Notes: generated by a model not told the origin, from the letters alone. 64,000 nt of DNA from JAZKFT01 sp039925965 (GCA_039925965.1 JBDSXW010000104.1:44460-108459), one strand, 5' to 3'; numbered from the stretch's first letter, positions 44,208 through 54,273 are shown. Program-made: numbers and translations.

Positions 44208-44470
44208 TTCAAAGTTTAACCACTGAACAGGGCTGCTCCGGCGTTTTGCGTATTATGCATCAGTTCGGGCATAGAATCCATACATTGTTCGTTAAAAAGG
44301 GCAGCCAGTTTAAATGGGAATTTACTTCGAATATAATGTAAATCAATGCTTTAAAAATTTGCGGGGCTAAATTTTCCATGGCGGATATTCCAATTGTTCT
44401 TTTATTGTCAAATTTTCCCCCTGGCGAAAAAGCAGCTACGAAGTTTAGTGGTAGGTTGCCTGTGCGCCGA

Positions 44471-44478
44471 TACCTTTG
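44471..44478 (+). promoter_or_regulatory. -7 promoter box upstream of the M28 peptidase
   Basis: TACCTTTG matches TAnnTTTG and lies 21 nt before the ATG at 44500, implying a very short 5' leader. Confidence 0.5.
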
Positions 44479-44499
44479 CCGCCTCAAACTTATCGAACT

Positions 44500-46185
44500 A
44501 TGCACCGCTTCGTATTGATTGTATGTTTTTTTATAACTTCCAGATCGGCTCTTGCGCAGCCCGCAACAAACACAGAGGACAATAAAAGTCTCGAAATGAG
44601 GCTCAAAACACATATTGGCTTTCTGGCAAGCGATGCACTCGAAGGCAGGCGCACGGGTACTGCCGGGGAAACCAAAGCGGTTAAATATCTATCTGCTTTT
44701 TACAAGTTTTATGGCACAGAGCCTAAGGGAGATAGCGGTACATATGTGCAGGCTTTCGAAGTAAATGAAGGAAAAGAGATAAAGCCCGGAACCACATTAA
44801 TGGCCGGCAAAGAATCACTGGTGCTGAACGATGATTACTGGCCTTTTTCTTTTAGCCCGGGTGGCATTGCTTTTAGCGAAAAAATTCCCGTAGATTTTAT
44901 AAAGGATGATAGTTGGATATTAGATTCACACCAACAAGGTCCGGTGGTTTTTGTCAATTTAAAAGGCATTATTGACCTTAATCGCAACAATCCTGATTTC
45001 GACTTGGTCCAACGCATCAAGGAGATTGCAAAACAGGCTAAGGTGGGCCATGCAAAAGTGCTACTGATTTATAACAGTTCTGAGGTGAGTGATAACCTTG
45101 TCTTCTCACCAAAGGATATTGGTGAGATAGCGCCAATTCCAATCGCATATATTACTTCCTCAGGCATGAAGAAGCTGAAATTAATAAAGCCCTGCATACT
45201 AACCGGCAACTTCTTGCTGGGCGATAAAACCCGCACCGGCTATAACGTAATCGCATATATTGATAACGGTGCACCCACAACAGTTATTCTTGGCGGGCAT
45301 CTTGATCACCTGGGCTACGGCGAGGATCATAATAGCCGTTATACTGGTCCTCCTGCCGTTCATAATGGGGCCGACGACAATGCCAGTGGCACCTCTGCAG
45401 TATTGGAACTGGCGAGACTCTTAAAACAGAAAACGCAAAACAGAATGTACCTGAATAATAATTACTTGTTTATAAATTTTAGTGGTGAAGAGCAGGGTTT
45501 GTATGGTAGCAAATATTTTACCGACCATCCTACAATCGATCTAAGTACCGTCACCTATATGATCAATATGGATATGATAGGTAGGCTGAATGATAGTAGC
45601 CATGCACTCACCATTGGCGGCGTTGGCACTTCTTCCAGTTGGGGAGATATACTGGATATTGGTGCACAAAAAGGCTTTACTATCAAGGTGGATAGCAGCG
45701 GCGCAGGCCCCAGCGACCATACCTCTTTTTACCGGAAAGACATACCGGTTTTATTCTTTTTTACAGGCCTTCATGCTGATTACCACAAACCGAGCGACGA
45801 TGCCAACCTGATCAACTATAAAGGCGAAGGCGATATCATTAATTTTATTACTGATATTATTGGTCGGGCGGACGACAAGGGTAAGCTGGTTTTTAGCAAA
45901 ACCAAAGAACAAGGCATGGGAACGAGTCGCTTTAAAGTCTCGATTGGCATTATGCCTGATTATACTTTTGGCGGGCAAGGTGTACGTGCAGATGGGATTA
46001 TTGATGGAAGGGCGGCTCAAAGGTCAGGCCTGAAAACCGGGGATGTTATTGTTCAACTTGGTGAGCACCTGGTAACAGGAATGGAAACCTATATGCAGGC
46101 GCTGAGCCGTTTTAATAAAGGCGACAACACCAGAGTGATTGTAAAAAGAGGGCTTGAACTACTAGAGTTTCCGGTTACTTTCTGA
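44500..46185 (+). CDS. Secreted M28-family peptidase with PDZ domain
   Basis: 561 residues from the ATG at 44500, with signal peptide (SALAQ). Zinc aminopeptidase ligands: H267 and D269 in GGHLDHLG, D292 in GADDNASG, E330/E331 in FSGEEQGLYG, D358 in NMDMIGR, and a late His in FFFTGLHADYHKPSDD. A PDZ domain occupies about 460-560 (GIMPDYTFGGQGVRADGIID, then GLKTGDVIVQLGEHLV). A PA-like insert lies between 90 and 240. It should remove N-terminal amino acids in the periplasm or outside the cell. Confidence 0.93.
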   Translation: MHRFVLIVCFFITSRSALAQPATNTEDNKSLEMRLKTHIGFLASDALEGRRTGTAGETKAVKYLSAFYKFYGTEPKGDSGTYVQAFEVNEGKEIKPGTTLMAGKESLVLNDDYWPFSFSPGGIAFSEKIPVDFIKDDSWILDSHQQGPVVFVNLKGIIDLNRNNPDFDLVQRIKEIAKQAKVGHAKVLLIYNSSEVSDNLVFSPKDIGEIAPIPIAYITSSGMKKLKLIKPCILTGNFLLGDKTRTGYNVIAYIDNGAPTTVILGGHLDHLGYGEDHNSRYTGPPAVHNGADDNASGTSAVLELARLLKQKTQNRMYLNNNYLFINFSGEEQGLYGSKYFTDHPTIDLSTVTYMINMDMIGRLNDSSHALTIGGVGTSSSWGDILDIGAQKGFTIKVDSSGAGPSDHTSFYRKDIPVLFFFTGLHADYHKPSDDANLINYKGEGDIINFITDIIGRADDKGKLVFSKTKEQGMGTSRFKVSIGIMPDYTFGGQGVRADGIIDGRAAQRSGLKTGDVIVQLGEHLVTGMETYMQALSRFNKGDNTRVIVKRGLELLEFPVTF

Positions 46186-46504
46186 CTGAACTGATACTGC
46201 TAAAATAAGCCTGTACGACAAACCGATTTTGGACTTTAAAGACCAATAGTTTCAAATTCAGCCAAGTAAAAAACCTGTCGGGAAAGTGATTTTTTCGACT
46301 ACAACGATCATTACCTAAAATGATTCCACAACTCCAATGGTCCCTATACATGTTTGTATGGAACGGCGTAAATAGATTCTATGGCCGAGCGGCGTAACTT
46401 GCTCAAAATTATGGCAGTTAATTTGGGTCATGAGTCTACGGCTCTGGCGCGTGTTACAAGGACAATTGGAGACTAGAGGATGGCATGAAAGTCAGGCCTT
46501 TTTT
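46186..46504. other. Gene-free convergent spacer
   Basis: About 320 bp between convergent genes with no gene, repeat or clear terminator seen. Confidence 0.45.
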
Positions 46505-47026
46505 TTAGAAACCAAGTTTCGTTTTTGCGGTATTATAATCTGCAAAATCGATGGAAGGTACAAAGGTGCTCAGGTAGTCAATTTTAGCAGAAACGATAAT
46601 TACGTCATCAAATAATTCAGGTGTGCCAGGGGGACGGCTTATAGTAACATTGCAGTAGGGAAATACAGCTTTTAGTGAATAGCTGTAACTAACTGCCGAT
46701 CCAGCGACGCCAGGCAGGTGATAGTATTTATTGTTGGCTTTAAGGTAAATATGAAAACTGTATTGGGACATAATACTGGGAGTTATGTTTGCCAGCAGCA
46801 AGTTCATAGTTTTACCAATCCTTACCGCTCCATAATTTAATTGAATGGCATTGGGAAGTATTTTCGAAACAGCGGGAGGATAATTTACAGGATCAAGTAC
46901 CGCGCTAGCATTGCTAACAGTAGTAACAACCCGGGACGCGTCGGAGGAAGGTTCTCCAATAGCCTGTTTCTTGCAACTAACGATAAATGGAAGCGAGACT
47001 ATCAGGAAAAGTAGAGCGTTTTTCAT
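46505..47026 (-). CDS. Lipoprotein of a duplicated unknown family (copy A)
   Basis: 173 residues. Signal peptide and lipobox (FIVSC, Cys18). The mature part aligns by eye with the protein encoded at 47133-47690: NYGAVRIGKTMNLLLANI against NYGKVKIIKALSVIINGM, YSYSLKAVFPYCNVTISRPP against YNYYLKSSIPNSMLFITRAT, and DDVIIVSAKIDYLSTF against NDVILLAAKLTSLQSL. No known family. It is probably exposed on an outer or inner membrane and beta-rich. Confidence 0.65.
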   Translation of the reverse strand: MKNALLFLIVSLPFIVSCKKQAIGEPSSDASRVVTTVSNASAVLDPVNYPPAVSKILPNAIQLNYGAVRIGKTMNLLLANITPSIMSQYSFHIYLKANNKYYHLPGVAGSAVSYSYSLKAVFPYCNVTISRPPGTPELFDDVIIVSAKIDYLSTFVPSIDFADYNTAKTKLGF

Positions 47027-47132
47027 AAATCAGGGTTTTATTAAGTAAAAGGTACGAATTTATTTTCTGATAAGTTTCAAAAAACAATATTCGCACCATT
47101 TATCTGTTGTATTTGGAGTGGTGGCGGATTCC

Positions 47133-47690
47133 TTAACTATGAGTAAGTAAATGCCCCCAAAGGGGATAATATCGGGTGCTTAAAACCCCAGTTTTGGCTT
47201 TAGCGGCCCCGTAACCGACAAAATTGATTAATTCAGGTAAGGATTGCAGCGAGGTTAATTTGGCTGCAAGTAGGATAACATCGTTATACGTTTCCTCAAC
47301 GCCGGTGGCGCGGGTAATAAACAGCATAGAATTGGGGATTGAAGATTTAAGGTAATAATTATAAGCAACTCCATTTATTGAGGATGAAGGTAAGTGGAGA
47401 TATACGCCCGAAGTGGACGGCAGATAAACATGCAGGTTATAGACGCTTATACCTCCGGCGTTCATTCCATTGATAATCACGCTAAGCGCTTTGATGATCT
47501 TTACTTTTCCATAGTTACACTGCCTGGCGTTCGCATTGGTTTGAGTCACCGATGCATTCCAGTTAGCAGGATCTACAAGCGTCGCCGCAGGTACAACAAT
47601 TGGATCCTCAACCAGGTCTTTGTTTTTGTGACATCCGAGAAATAAAGCGAATAGGATCGAAAGCACAAACACTCGGATTGCGTTTTTCAT
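47133..47690 (-). CDS. Lipoprotein of a duplicated unknown family (copy B)
   Basis: 185 residues from the ATG at 47690 (MKNAIRVFVLSILFALFLGC, lipobox Cys20). A start 84 nt upstream is open but would bury the signal peptide. It is a paralogue of copy A over the whole mature part, with a longer C-terminus (RYYPLWGHLLTHS). The two genes are adjacent on the same strand with about 105 nt between them, so this is a tandem duplication. Confidence 0.65.
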   Translation of the reverse strand: MKNAIRVFVLSILFALFLGCHKNKDLVEDPIVVPAATLVDPANWNASVTQTNANARQCNYGKVKIIKALSVIINGMNAGGISVYNLHVYLPSTSGVYLHLPSSSINGVAYNYYLKSSIPNSMLFITRATGVEETYNDVILLAAKLTSLQSLPELINFVGYGAAKAKTGVLSTRYYPLWGHLLTHS

Positions 47691-47947
47691 TGGAATAGAT
47701 TTACAAAGTAAAAGTATGCCCGACCAGAGTACTTCTTTTGTTCTTTTTGGAACATCACACACCCGTAGAAGCATACCACTTTAAAGTTAAAAGGACTAAT
47801 GTGGATACCAGTTAAGAAATTATGATGGATGTGATCTTTTTTTGCCTTAATTAACCTTTATCGTTTACAGGCGTTGCGCAAAGGAATATTTCAGTCAATC
47901 GCGAATTTCAAAATATCTTCGACGCCAATTAATTCCTGGTACTCAAA

Positions 47948-49603
47948 ATGCTCCATAAACTCTTTATACAGAACTATGCCATCATAGATGAGTTGGTCGT
48001 AAAGTTTCATCCACGGTTTAATATTATTACAGGTGAAACTGGTGCCGGCAAAAGTATCCTGGCAGGCGCTTTGGGTGTGGTGCTGGGCGAGCGGGCCGAC
48101 AGCAATGTTTTGCGCGACACTTCAAAAAAATGTATCGTAGAAGCGAGCTTTCATTCAAAAGTAAGTAAGGAAATAAAAGAGTTCTTTTTGCAGGAAGACC
48201 TCGAAACCGATGATAGTATCATGATTCGCCGCGAAATAGCCGCCAGCGGAAAAAGCCGGAGTTTTATAAACGATACACCCGTAAACCTTACGCAGCTTAA
48301 GGCACTTGCAGGCATGCTGGTAGATCTGCACCAGCAGTTTGATACACTTGAACTGGGTGACAACGATTTTCAGCGGGCTGTGGTAGACGCATTGGCGGGT
48401 CATGGAGATATCCTCCTGCAATATCAAAATGGCTACAGACAATATACCGGCGAACAAAAGCGCCTGCAGGAGTTAAAAATCCATCAGGCGAATGCCAGCA
48501 AAGAACTGGATTATTATAAATATCTGTTTACCGAACTGGAAGAAACAGGCCTCGCGGAAAATGAACTGGAAGACCTGGACCAGGAACTCCATGTGCTAAG
48601 TAATGCAGAAAATATAAAGTCAAAATTGTCTGCTGCTTATTTCGGATTAACAGATGGTGAAATTCCGCTGGTGCAGCAGCTAAAAATAATTGCGCAACAA
48701 CTACAAAGCTTAAAAGCCGTGCATAGTGGTGTGCTGGGTGTGACGGATCGCCTCGTATCGGCGCAAATAGAACTGAGTGATATCGCTGACGAACTGGAAG
48801 CCTTAAATGACAATGTAAACCTGGATCCGGAAAGACTGAATATAGTGAATGAACGGCTGGCTGCAGGAGACAAGCTGCTTAAAAAGCATCAGGTAACAAC
48901 AACGGCCGCATTACTGGCCATTCAGCAGAGCCTGGCCTTAAAACTGGAGCAGGTATTGAATATCGATGACACCGTTGTTGAAAAAGAAAAGCTGGTGGAC
49001 TTATTACAAAAAGAAGCCCTGTTAAAGGCTGCCCTCATCAGTGATAACCGCAAGAAGATCATTCCTGATCTGGAGCAGCGGATAGCGGCATTGCTAAAGC
49101 AGGTAGGCATGCCCAACGCCTTGCTGAAAGTAAGGATAACCACTGCCGGCCTGCAGTTGCATGGTAGTGATGAAATAGAATTTTTATTTGATGCGAATAA
49201 GAGTGGCAAATTCGAACCACTTCGTAAAGTGGCCAGTGGTGGCGAGTTGAGCCGACTAATGCTCAGTATCAAAAGCATAGTAGCGAGGAGCATGCAGCTT
49301 CCTACCCTTATTTTTGATGAAATAGATACGGGTATCAGCGGCGAGGCTGCCCGGCAGGTGGGTGCGATCATGAAGGACCTGGCGCAGCACCACCAGGTGA
49401 TCAGCATTACCCACCAGCCGCAGATCGCGGCCAGGGCCGATGCACACTTCTATGTATACAAAAAAGAAAAGCAAGGTATTATTCAAACAGGCATCCGCCA
49501 ATTGGCGGATGATGAACGGGTGGATGCTATTGCTAATATGATGGCGGGCGATAATCCATCGGTGACGGTGCTTCAGAATGCGAAAGAGATGCTGCTGCAA
49601 TGA
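47948..49603 (+). CDS. recN: DNA repair protein RecN
   Basis: 551-residue SMC-like ATPase that brings broken DNA ends together in recombination repair. Walker A GETGAGKS (29-36), a coiled-coil middle with many heptads, the signature VASGGELSRLMLSIKS, and Walker B TLIFDEIDTGISGEAA. Length and motif order match the family. The ATG is at 47948. Confidence 0.95.
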   Translation: MLHKLFIQNYAIIDELVVKFHPRFNIITGETGAGKSILAGALGVVLGERADSNVLRDTSKKCIVEASFHSKVSKEIKEFFLQEDLETDDSIMIRREIAASGKSRSFINDTPVNLTQLKALAGMLVDLHQQFDTLELGDNDFQRAVVDALAGHGDILLQYQNGYRQYTGEQKRLQELKIHQANASKELDYYKYLFTELEETGLAENELEDLDQELHVLSNAENIKSKLSAAYFGLTDGEIPLVQQLKIIAQQLQSLKAVHSGVLGVTDRLVSAQIELSDIADELEALNDNVNLDPERLNIVNERLAAGDKLLKKHQVTTTAALLAIQQSLALKLEQVLNIDDTVVEKEKLVDLLQKEALLKAALISDNRKKIIPDLEQRIAALLKQVGMPNALLKVRITTAGLQLHGSDEIEFLFDANKSGKFEPLRKVASGGELSRLMLSIKSIVARSMQLPTLIFDEIDTGISGEAARQVGAIMKDLAQHHQVISITHQPQIAARADAHFYVYKKEKQGIIQTGIRQLADDERVDAIANMMAGDNPSVTVLQNAKEMLLQ

Positions 49604-49768
49604 CCTTGATCACCTGTGTTTTTCCGAATTGTTAAGCGCAAGTATTAAATTACGCAGGGCTTTCAATAGTTCCCAGATAAATGATGAAAGGTTTTAAGTC
49701 CGCCTTTCGTGGGTCGTTATCTGGTCTATTTTCTATATCATGTCGTCGCATTGCGAAAAACACCAATT

Positions 49769-49993
49769 ATGGGCCTGCACAAAATCGACTTCTCTGTTTT
49801 GCTTCCTGTGTTATTTCTTTCGCTGCCGTTTTATTTTATTGCGAAGTTTTTGGAACAAAAAATAAAGCCACGAACCAGCGGCAAACGATTTTTGACCTGG
49901 GTGCTGGCTGTACTGGTGAGTGCATTTGTTTATTTTTTTGTGCTGGTCGGTTTTTACATTCGTTTTATTCATCCAAGGCTGTTTCACAATTAG
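49769..49993 (+). CDS. Small two-helix membrane protein
   Basis: 74 residues from the ATG at 49769 (MGLHKIDFSVLLPVLFLSLP) with two membrane helices separated by a basic loop (KFLEQKIKPRTSGKR), ending FIHPRLFHN. A start 60 nt upstream is possible. No family recognised. It lies between recN and fabI. Confidence 0.5.
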   Translation: MGLHKIDFSVLLPVLFLSLPFYFIAKFLEQKIKPRTSGKRFLTWVLAVLVSAFVYFFVLVGFYIRFIHPRLFHN

Positions 49994-50127
49994 TATTATT
50001 TTAGCCCCGTATTGCCGGAAAATAAACTGGTAATGATAAGGGAAGCCAAATAGCATTACTGAACATGAACGGAGCGTCGCCAATGCAGCCCAATAGTGGG
50101 ACAAGGCTAGCTCACAAAAAAAACCCC

Positions 50128-50952
50128 ATGAGTAACAATTTATTGCAAGGAAAAAGAGGCATTATTACAGGCGCCCTTGATGCCAATTCTATCGCCTGGA
50201 AAGTAGCTGAAAAGGCCCACGAACAAGGCGCCACATTTGTATTGACCAACGCCCCGATTGCGATGCGTATGGGTGAGATCAATAAACTGGCGGAAAGCAC
50301 CGGTTCAAAAATAATACCGGCGGATGCCACCAGCGTGGAAGACCTTACAAAACTATTTACCGAATCGCAGGAGATACTGGGTGGTAAGATTGATTTCGTG
50401 TTGCATTCCATCGGTATGAGCGTTAATATCCGGAAGAATATTCCCTATACCGAATCGAACTATGATTTTTTTGCCAAGGGCATCGATGTGTCGGCTATGT
50501 CGCTGCACAAAATGCTTGCTGTGGCCATGAAACTGGATGCGATTAACGACTGGGGGAGCGTGGTGGCACTCACTTATATGGCCGCCCAGCGCACTTATCC
50601 ATTCTATACCGACATGGCAGATATTAAAGCGATGCTGGAATCTATCGCCCGCAGCTTTGGTTATCATTATGGGCTAAAGAAGAAAGTGCGTGTGAACACC
50701 GTCTCTCAGTCGCCTACAAAAACTACCGCAGGCACTGGTATTAAGGGTTTTGGCGATTTTTACGATTATGCCAATGCCATCGCACCATTGGGCAATGCGA
50801 CTGCAGAAGACTGCGCCAACTATTGTGTAACCCTGTTTAGCGACCTTACAAAAATGGTAACCATGCAGAACCTTTTCCACGATGGGGGCTACTCAACCAC
50901 TGGCGTAAGCGACGAAGTGATGACCAAACTGGGTGTTGAAAGCCAGGGATAA
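50128..50952 (+). CDS. fabI: Enoyl-[acyl-carrier-protein] reductase FabI
   Basis: 274 residues. Reduces trans-2-enoyl-ACP with NADH in fatty acid elongation; target of triclosan-type inhibitors. NAD-binding start LLQGKRGIITGALDANSIAW, then IPADATSVEDL and LHSIGMSVN, and the active site Y150, Y160 and K167 with the Y-x6-K spacing of FabI (LTYMAAQRTYPFYTDMADIK). The ATG at 50128 is chosen because the longer frame adds 21 unrelated residues. Confidence 0.93.
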   Translation: MSNNLLQGKRGIITGALDANSIAWKVAEKAHEQGATFVLTNAPIAMRMGEINKLAESTGSKIIPADATSVEDLTKLFTESQEILGGKIDFVLHSIGMSVNIRKNIPYTESNYDFFAKGIDVSAMSLHKMLAVAMKLDAINDWGSVVALTYMAAQRTYPFYTDMADIKAMLESIARSFGYHYGLKKKVRVNTVSQSPTKTTAGTGIKGFGDFYDYANAIAPLGNATAEDCANYCVTLFSDLTKMVTMQNLFHDGGYSTTGVSDEVMTKLGVESQG

Positions 50953-51170
50953 AATTGGTCAAGGTAAATAGTCATTGGTCAATGGTCATCGGCAAAGGAT
51001 CACCAATCAGAGGTCACTTGTTATGGGGAACGATCCGCTGGTGGTTGCCAATCGGCTGTCAGGGTATTCATTAATGATCTAATGATAGAAGTGGGACGGG
51101 TAGTTCAATAGCCACTGTTCATTGACTTAATGCCTTAAGAAAAAACACAGTTAAAAATTAAACTGCAAAG

Positions 51171-51443
51171 ATGGAATGGACAGAAATGGTAGGCCTGACC
51201 GGATCGGCACTAAGCAGCATCACCTTCATTCCACAGGTGTGGCAGGCATGGAAAACAAAGAGCGTGGGTGATCTCAATTTGTTTATGATGGTTATCGTGG
51301 TTAGCAGCACGATTGTTTGGCTGGTATATGGCTTTGCGCTGGATCTACGACCGGTTATTATTTGCAATATGATCATCTGCCTGCTTGCGATTTTGCTGAT
51401 CTATTTCAAGTTCACTTTTAAAACAGTTAAGAAACCAGAATAA
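51171..51443 (+). CDS. SemiSWEET sugar transporter
   Basis: 90 residues with three membrane helices, the half-size form of SWEET proteins that works as a dimer. The PQ-loop motif is visible as GSALSSITFIPQVWQAWKTK, followed by SVGDLNLFMMVIVVSSTIVW and a third helix IICNMIICLLAILLIYFKF. It probably carries a mono- or disaccharide; substrate unknown. Confidence 0.88.
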   Translation: MEWTEMVGLTGSALSSITFIPQVWQAWKTKSVGDLNLFMMVIVVSSTIVWLVYGFALDLRPVIICNMIICLLAILLIYFKFTFKTVKKPE

Positions 51444-51519
51444 GCTGATCGGGACTGACGGGATTGATTATGGTCGACATGATATCGAAGAACCTAAGCA
51501 TCAAATATTGGCGTACGTT

Positions 51520-51568
51520 ATTTCAACAGGAAAGCCCCACTTATGCAGTGGGGCTTTCCTGTTGAAAT
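51520..51568. terminator. Bidirectional terminator
   Basis: A perfect 21-bp stem (51520-51540 with 51548-51568) around a 7-nt loop ttatgca, between the convergent SemiSWEET and DUF2795 genes. The strongest simple hairpin in the window. Confidence 0.9.
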
Positions 51569-51614
51569 AGTTATGTATATATATTACGCCAGCTTTTATG
51601 CAGATGCACGCGTA

Positions 51615-51836
51615 TTAATATTCGTCTTCGTTAAAGAAGAAATCGTCCTGGCTTGGGTAATCGGGCCAGATGTCTTCAAGGCTTTCATAGATTTCTCCAT
51701 CATCTTCCAGTTCCTGCAAATTTTCTACCACCTCCAGCGGAGCACCGCTGCGGATAGCATAATCGATCAATTCGTCCTTGGTGGCTGGCCAAGGTGCATC
51801 TTCCAGGTGTGAAGCCAGTTCTAAAGTCCAAAACAT
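51615..51836 (-). CDS. DUF2795 domain protein
   Basis: 73 residues from the ATG at 51836. MFWTLELASHLEDAPWPATK, then DELIDYAIRSGAPLEVVENL and a very acidic end (DIWPDYPSQDDFFFNEDE). This matches the DUF2795 pattern WPATKDELIDYA-x-R-x-GAP. Function unknown; members are small and cytosolic. Confidence 0.85.
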   Translation of the reverse strand: MFWTLELASHLEDAPWPATKDELIDYAIRSGAPLEVVENLQELEDDGEIYESLEDIWPDYPSQDDFFFNEDEY

Positions 51837-51887
51837 AGTATGCCCTCCAATTTTGTGCAAATGTAGCCGTACAATTGAAATTACCAA

Positions 51888-52199
51888 ACAAATAAAGTGG
51901 AATGTAGGCTGCCGGTTGCAAGTTACCTGTTGCCAGCGCCAGCTGGTTCCGGATTGGCAGTTTCAAGCTACCTGTGTTAAAGCGAAAATTCTTTAGATTT
52001 TAGTTGCAGATTGTGGAATGGCAGCGGGTTTCGAGGTTAGTTGTTTTCGGCTTGAACAAAGAAAGCATTCGTCAGGAAATCCAGCCTGTCCCGTCCTGCC
52101 CCCGGTAAATGGTAACTGGAAATCAATACCCCGAAACATGCAACCATACCTGGCAACCGTTAACTTCCTGTATTTTCGAACCTCAAACAAACCCAACAG
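51888..52199. other. Intergenic spacer, nothing recognised
   Basis: About 310 bp between divergent genes. Small frames on both strands are open but look like chance. No hairpin or promoter box is convincing. Confidence 0.4.
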
Positions 52200-52856
52200 A
52201 TGCTTACAGGCAAAAGGATACAAAAAAGTTATGGATCGTTGCAGGTGCTGAAGGGCGTTGATCTTGAAATTAACAAAGGAGAGGTTGTGAGTATTGTAGG
52301 CAGCAGTGGGGCCGGAAAAAGCACATTACTGCATATTCTTGGTACATTGGATAGCTGTGATTCCGGAAGCATCAGCCTTAACAACCAACGTATTGACCAG
52401 TTGAAGGGCAGGGCGCTGGCCGCGTACCGCAACAAACATATGGGTTTTGTATTCCAGTTTCACCACCTGTTGCCCGAATTTAATGCTTTGGAAAATGTGT
52501 GCATCCCCGGCTGGATTGCCAAAGTAAAGAAAAAGGAAGTTGAAGGGCGGGCCATTGAATTACTGGACATTCTCGGCCTGAAGGACCGGTTGCAAAATAA
52601 GCCCAACCAGATGAGCGGGGGCGAGCAGCAACGCGTGGCTGTAGCACGGGCATTGATCAACAACCCTGATATCGTATTTGCCGACGAACCCACCGGCAAC
52701 CTTGACAGTGCCAATGCCAAAGAACTGCACCAGCTCTTTTTTGACCTCCGCGGTCAACTGAACCAAACCTTTTTAATAGTAACCCATAATGAGGAACTTG
52801 CCGACCTCAGCGACCGCAAACTGGTGATGAAAGACGGTGTGATGGTTAGCAATTAA
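52200..52856 (+). CDS. lolD: LolD-type ABC transporter ATPase
   Basis: 218 residues. Walker A GSSGAGKST (34-42), Q loop FVFQFHHLLPEFNALENV, ABC signature MSGGEQQR, Walker B DIVFADEPTGNLDS and H loop VTHNEEL. The short form with LLPEF and TGNLDS matches LolD/FtsE/MacB-type ATPases for permeases with FtsX domains. LolD is the best fit; the matching permease type is encoded at 28219. The gene stands alone here. Confidence 0.87.
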   Translation: MLTGKRIQKSYGSLQVLKGVDLEINKGEVVSIVGSSGAGKSTLLHILGTLDSCDSGSISLNNQRIDQLKGRALAAYRNKHMGFVFQFHHLLPEFNALENVCIPGWIAKVKKKEVEGRAIELLDILGLKDRLQNKPNQMSGGEQQRVAVARALINNPDIVFADEPTGNLDSANAKELHQLFFDLRGQLNQTFLIVTHNEELADLSDRKLVMKDGVMVSN

Positions 52857-52985
52857 ATAATAACTTCACCCATACTATTTTTTTCGCCAAACAACCATTA
52901 GCATAGATTTACCATCTTAGAGACCTGTGCCAAAAAAACAGGTTTCCTGAATTAGCACTAACATTTAAACACTAAAAAACACAAC

Positions 52986-53576
52986 ATGAAAACAAAAAAT
53001 CTTGCTCTAATTGTAATTCTTGGTGCTGTCCTGATCCTGGGTGGGTGTGCCTGTAGTGGGTACAATGGCATTGTGAGTGAGGACGTAAAGGTTAATAAAA
53101 CCTGGAGTGATGTTCAAGCGGAATATCAAAAAAGAAATGACTTGGTGGGACAATTGGTAGAGACCGTAAAAGGTGCTGCAAAATTTGAACAATCTACCTA
53201 TGTTGCAGTCACCGAAGCCAGGTCAAAAGCTTCAAGTATGAACATAAGCGCAGATAGTCTGACACCTGAAAAATTAGCCCAATTCCAGGCAGCCCAAAGC
53301 CAGGTTAGTGGTTCCCTCAGCCGGTTGCTGGCTACCGTGGAGAATTACCCGCAGTTAAAAGCCACTGAGAATTTTAGCAAGTTGCAGGGGCAACTTGAAG
53401 GCATCGAAAATGATGTAAAAAACTCAAGAAAAATATTTAACGAAGCGGTGCAGGGATATAATTTAAAAGTGCGTTCCTTCCCGATGAATATTTTTGCCGG
53501 AATGTTTGGGTTTAAGCAAAAAGAAGGATTCAAGGCGGAAGCTGGCGCCGAAAAAGCTCCTGAAGTAAAATTCTAA
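52986..53576 (+). CDS. LemA-family lipoprotein
   Basis: 196 residues. Signal with lipobox (LILGGCAC), then the LemA core: YNGIVSEDVKVNKTWSDVQA, EYQKRNDLVGQLVETVKGAA, VSGSLSRLLATVENYPQLKA and a C-terminal NEAVQGYNLKVRSFPMNIFA. LemA proteins are mostly alpha-helical and membrane-anchored, with no firm role. First of a four-gene LemA-LemA-TPM-TPM cluster. Confidence 0.9.
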   Translation: MKTKNLALIVILGAVLILGGCACSGYNGIVSEDVKVNKTWSDVQAEYQKRNDLVGQLVETVKGAAKFEQSTYVAVTEARSKASSMNISADSLTPEKLAQFQAAQSQVSGSLSRLLATVENYPQLKATENFSKLQGQLEGIENDVKNSRKIFNEAVQGYNLKVRSFPMNIFAGMFGFKQKEGFKAEAGAEKAPEVKF

Positions 53577-53585
53577 GCCACAAAC

Positions 53586-54173
53586 ATGAACTCTAAAAAA
53601 ATTGGACTGATTGCCCTCATTGCGGGGGCAATCATTGCCTTACTTTTTTATTCTGGCTATAACAGTTTTGTGAAGCTGGACGAAGAAGTGAAGGTGAAAT
53701 GGAACGAGATTCAAAATACCTATCAGCGCAGAAACGACCTTATTCCAAGCCTGGTAAACGTGGTGAAAGGAAGTACAGATTATGAACAAAATGTGCTCAG
53801 GCAATTAACCGAAGCCAGAGCCCAGGCGGGCCGAACCAACACTTCGGTAATAAGCCACGATACTTACCAACAGCAGGAAGCGGCCCAGGGCAATGTCACC
53901 AACAACATGAATAAAATCATTGCGGTGGTCGAAAATTACCCCAACCTCCAAAGTACCAAAGAGTTTACTACTCTGCAGTCGCAACTTGAAGGAACAGAAC
54001 GGCGCATAAAATTTGCCAGAAAAGATTTTAATGCAGCGGTAATGGACTATAATAAAAAAGTAAGAAGTTTTCCCTGGAATATTGTGGGCAGTGTATTGGG
54101 CTTTAAAGTGAAAGAAGGTTTTACCGCCGATGCCGGAACGCAAAATGCACCCGAAGTAAAATTCAATAAGTAA
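53586..54173 (+). CDS. LemA-family protein
   Basis: 195 residues, paralogue of the upstream gene, 9 nt after its stop. The N-terminal membrane helix lacks a lipobox (LIALIAGAIIALLFYSGYNS), so it is likely anchored by the helix itself. Core EVKVKWNEIQNTYQRRNDLI, VVKGSTDYEQNVLRQLTEAR and YNKKVRSFPWNIVGSVLGFK. Same operon as the upstream LemA and the TPM genes. Confidence 0.92.
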   Translation: MNSKKIGLIALIAGAIIALLFYSGYNSFVKLDEEVKVKWNEIQNTYQRRNDLIPSLVNVVKGSTDYEQNVLRQLTEARAQAGRTNTSVISHDTYQQQEAAQGNVTNNMNKIIAVVENYPNLQSTKEFTTLQSQLEGTERRIKFARKDFNAAVMDYNKKVRSFPWNIVGSVLGFKVKEGFTADAGTQNAPEVKFNK

Positions 54174-54273
54174 TTGATAATTTTTTAATGGATAATGGAT
54201 AATTGGAGCAATTCATAATAGGCTACCCAAGTGCTTCTTGTACATCAGACATCCGACATCAAAAACTCTCAAC

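Noticed and set aside
53586..54173. Lipobox in the second LemA
   Set aside because: The first helix has no cysteine at a lipobox position, so it is listed as helix-anchored.
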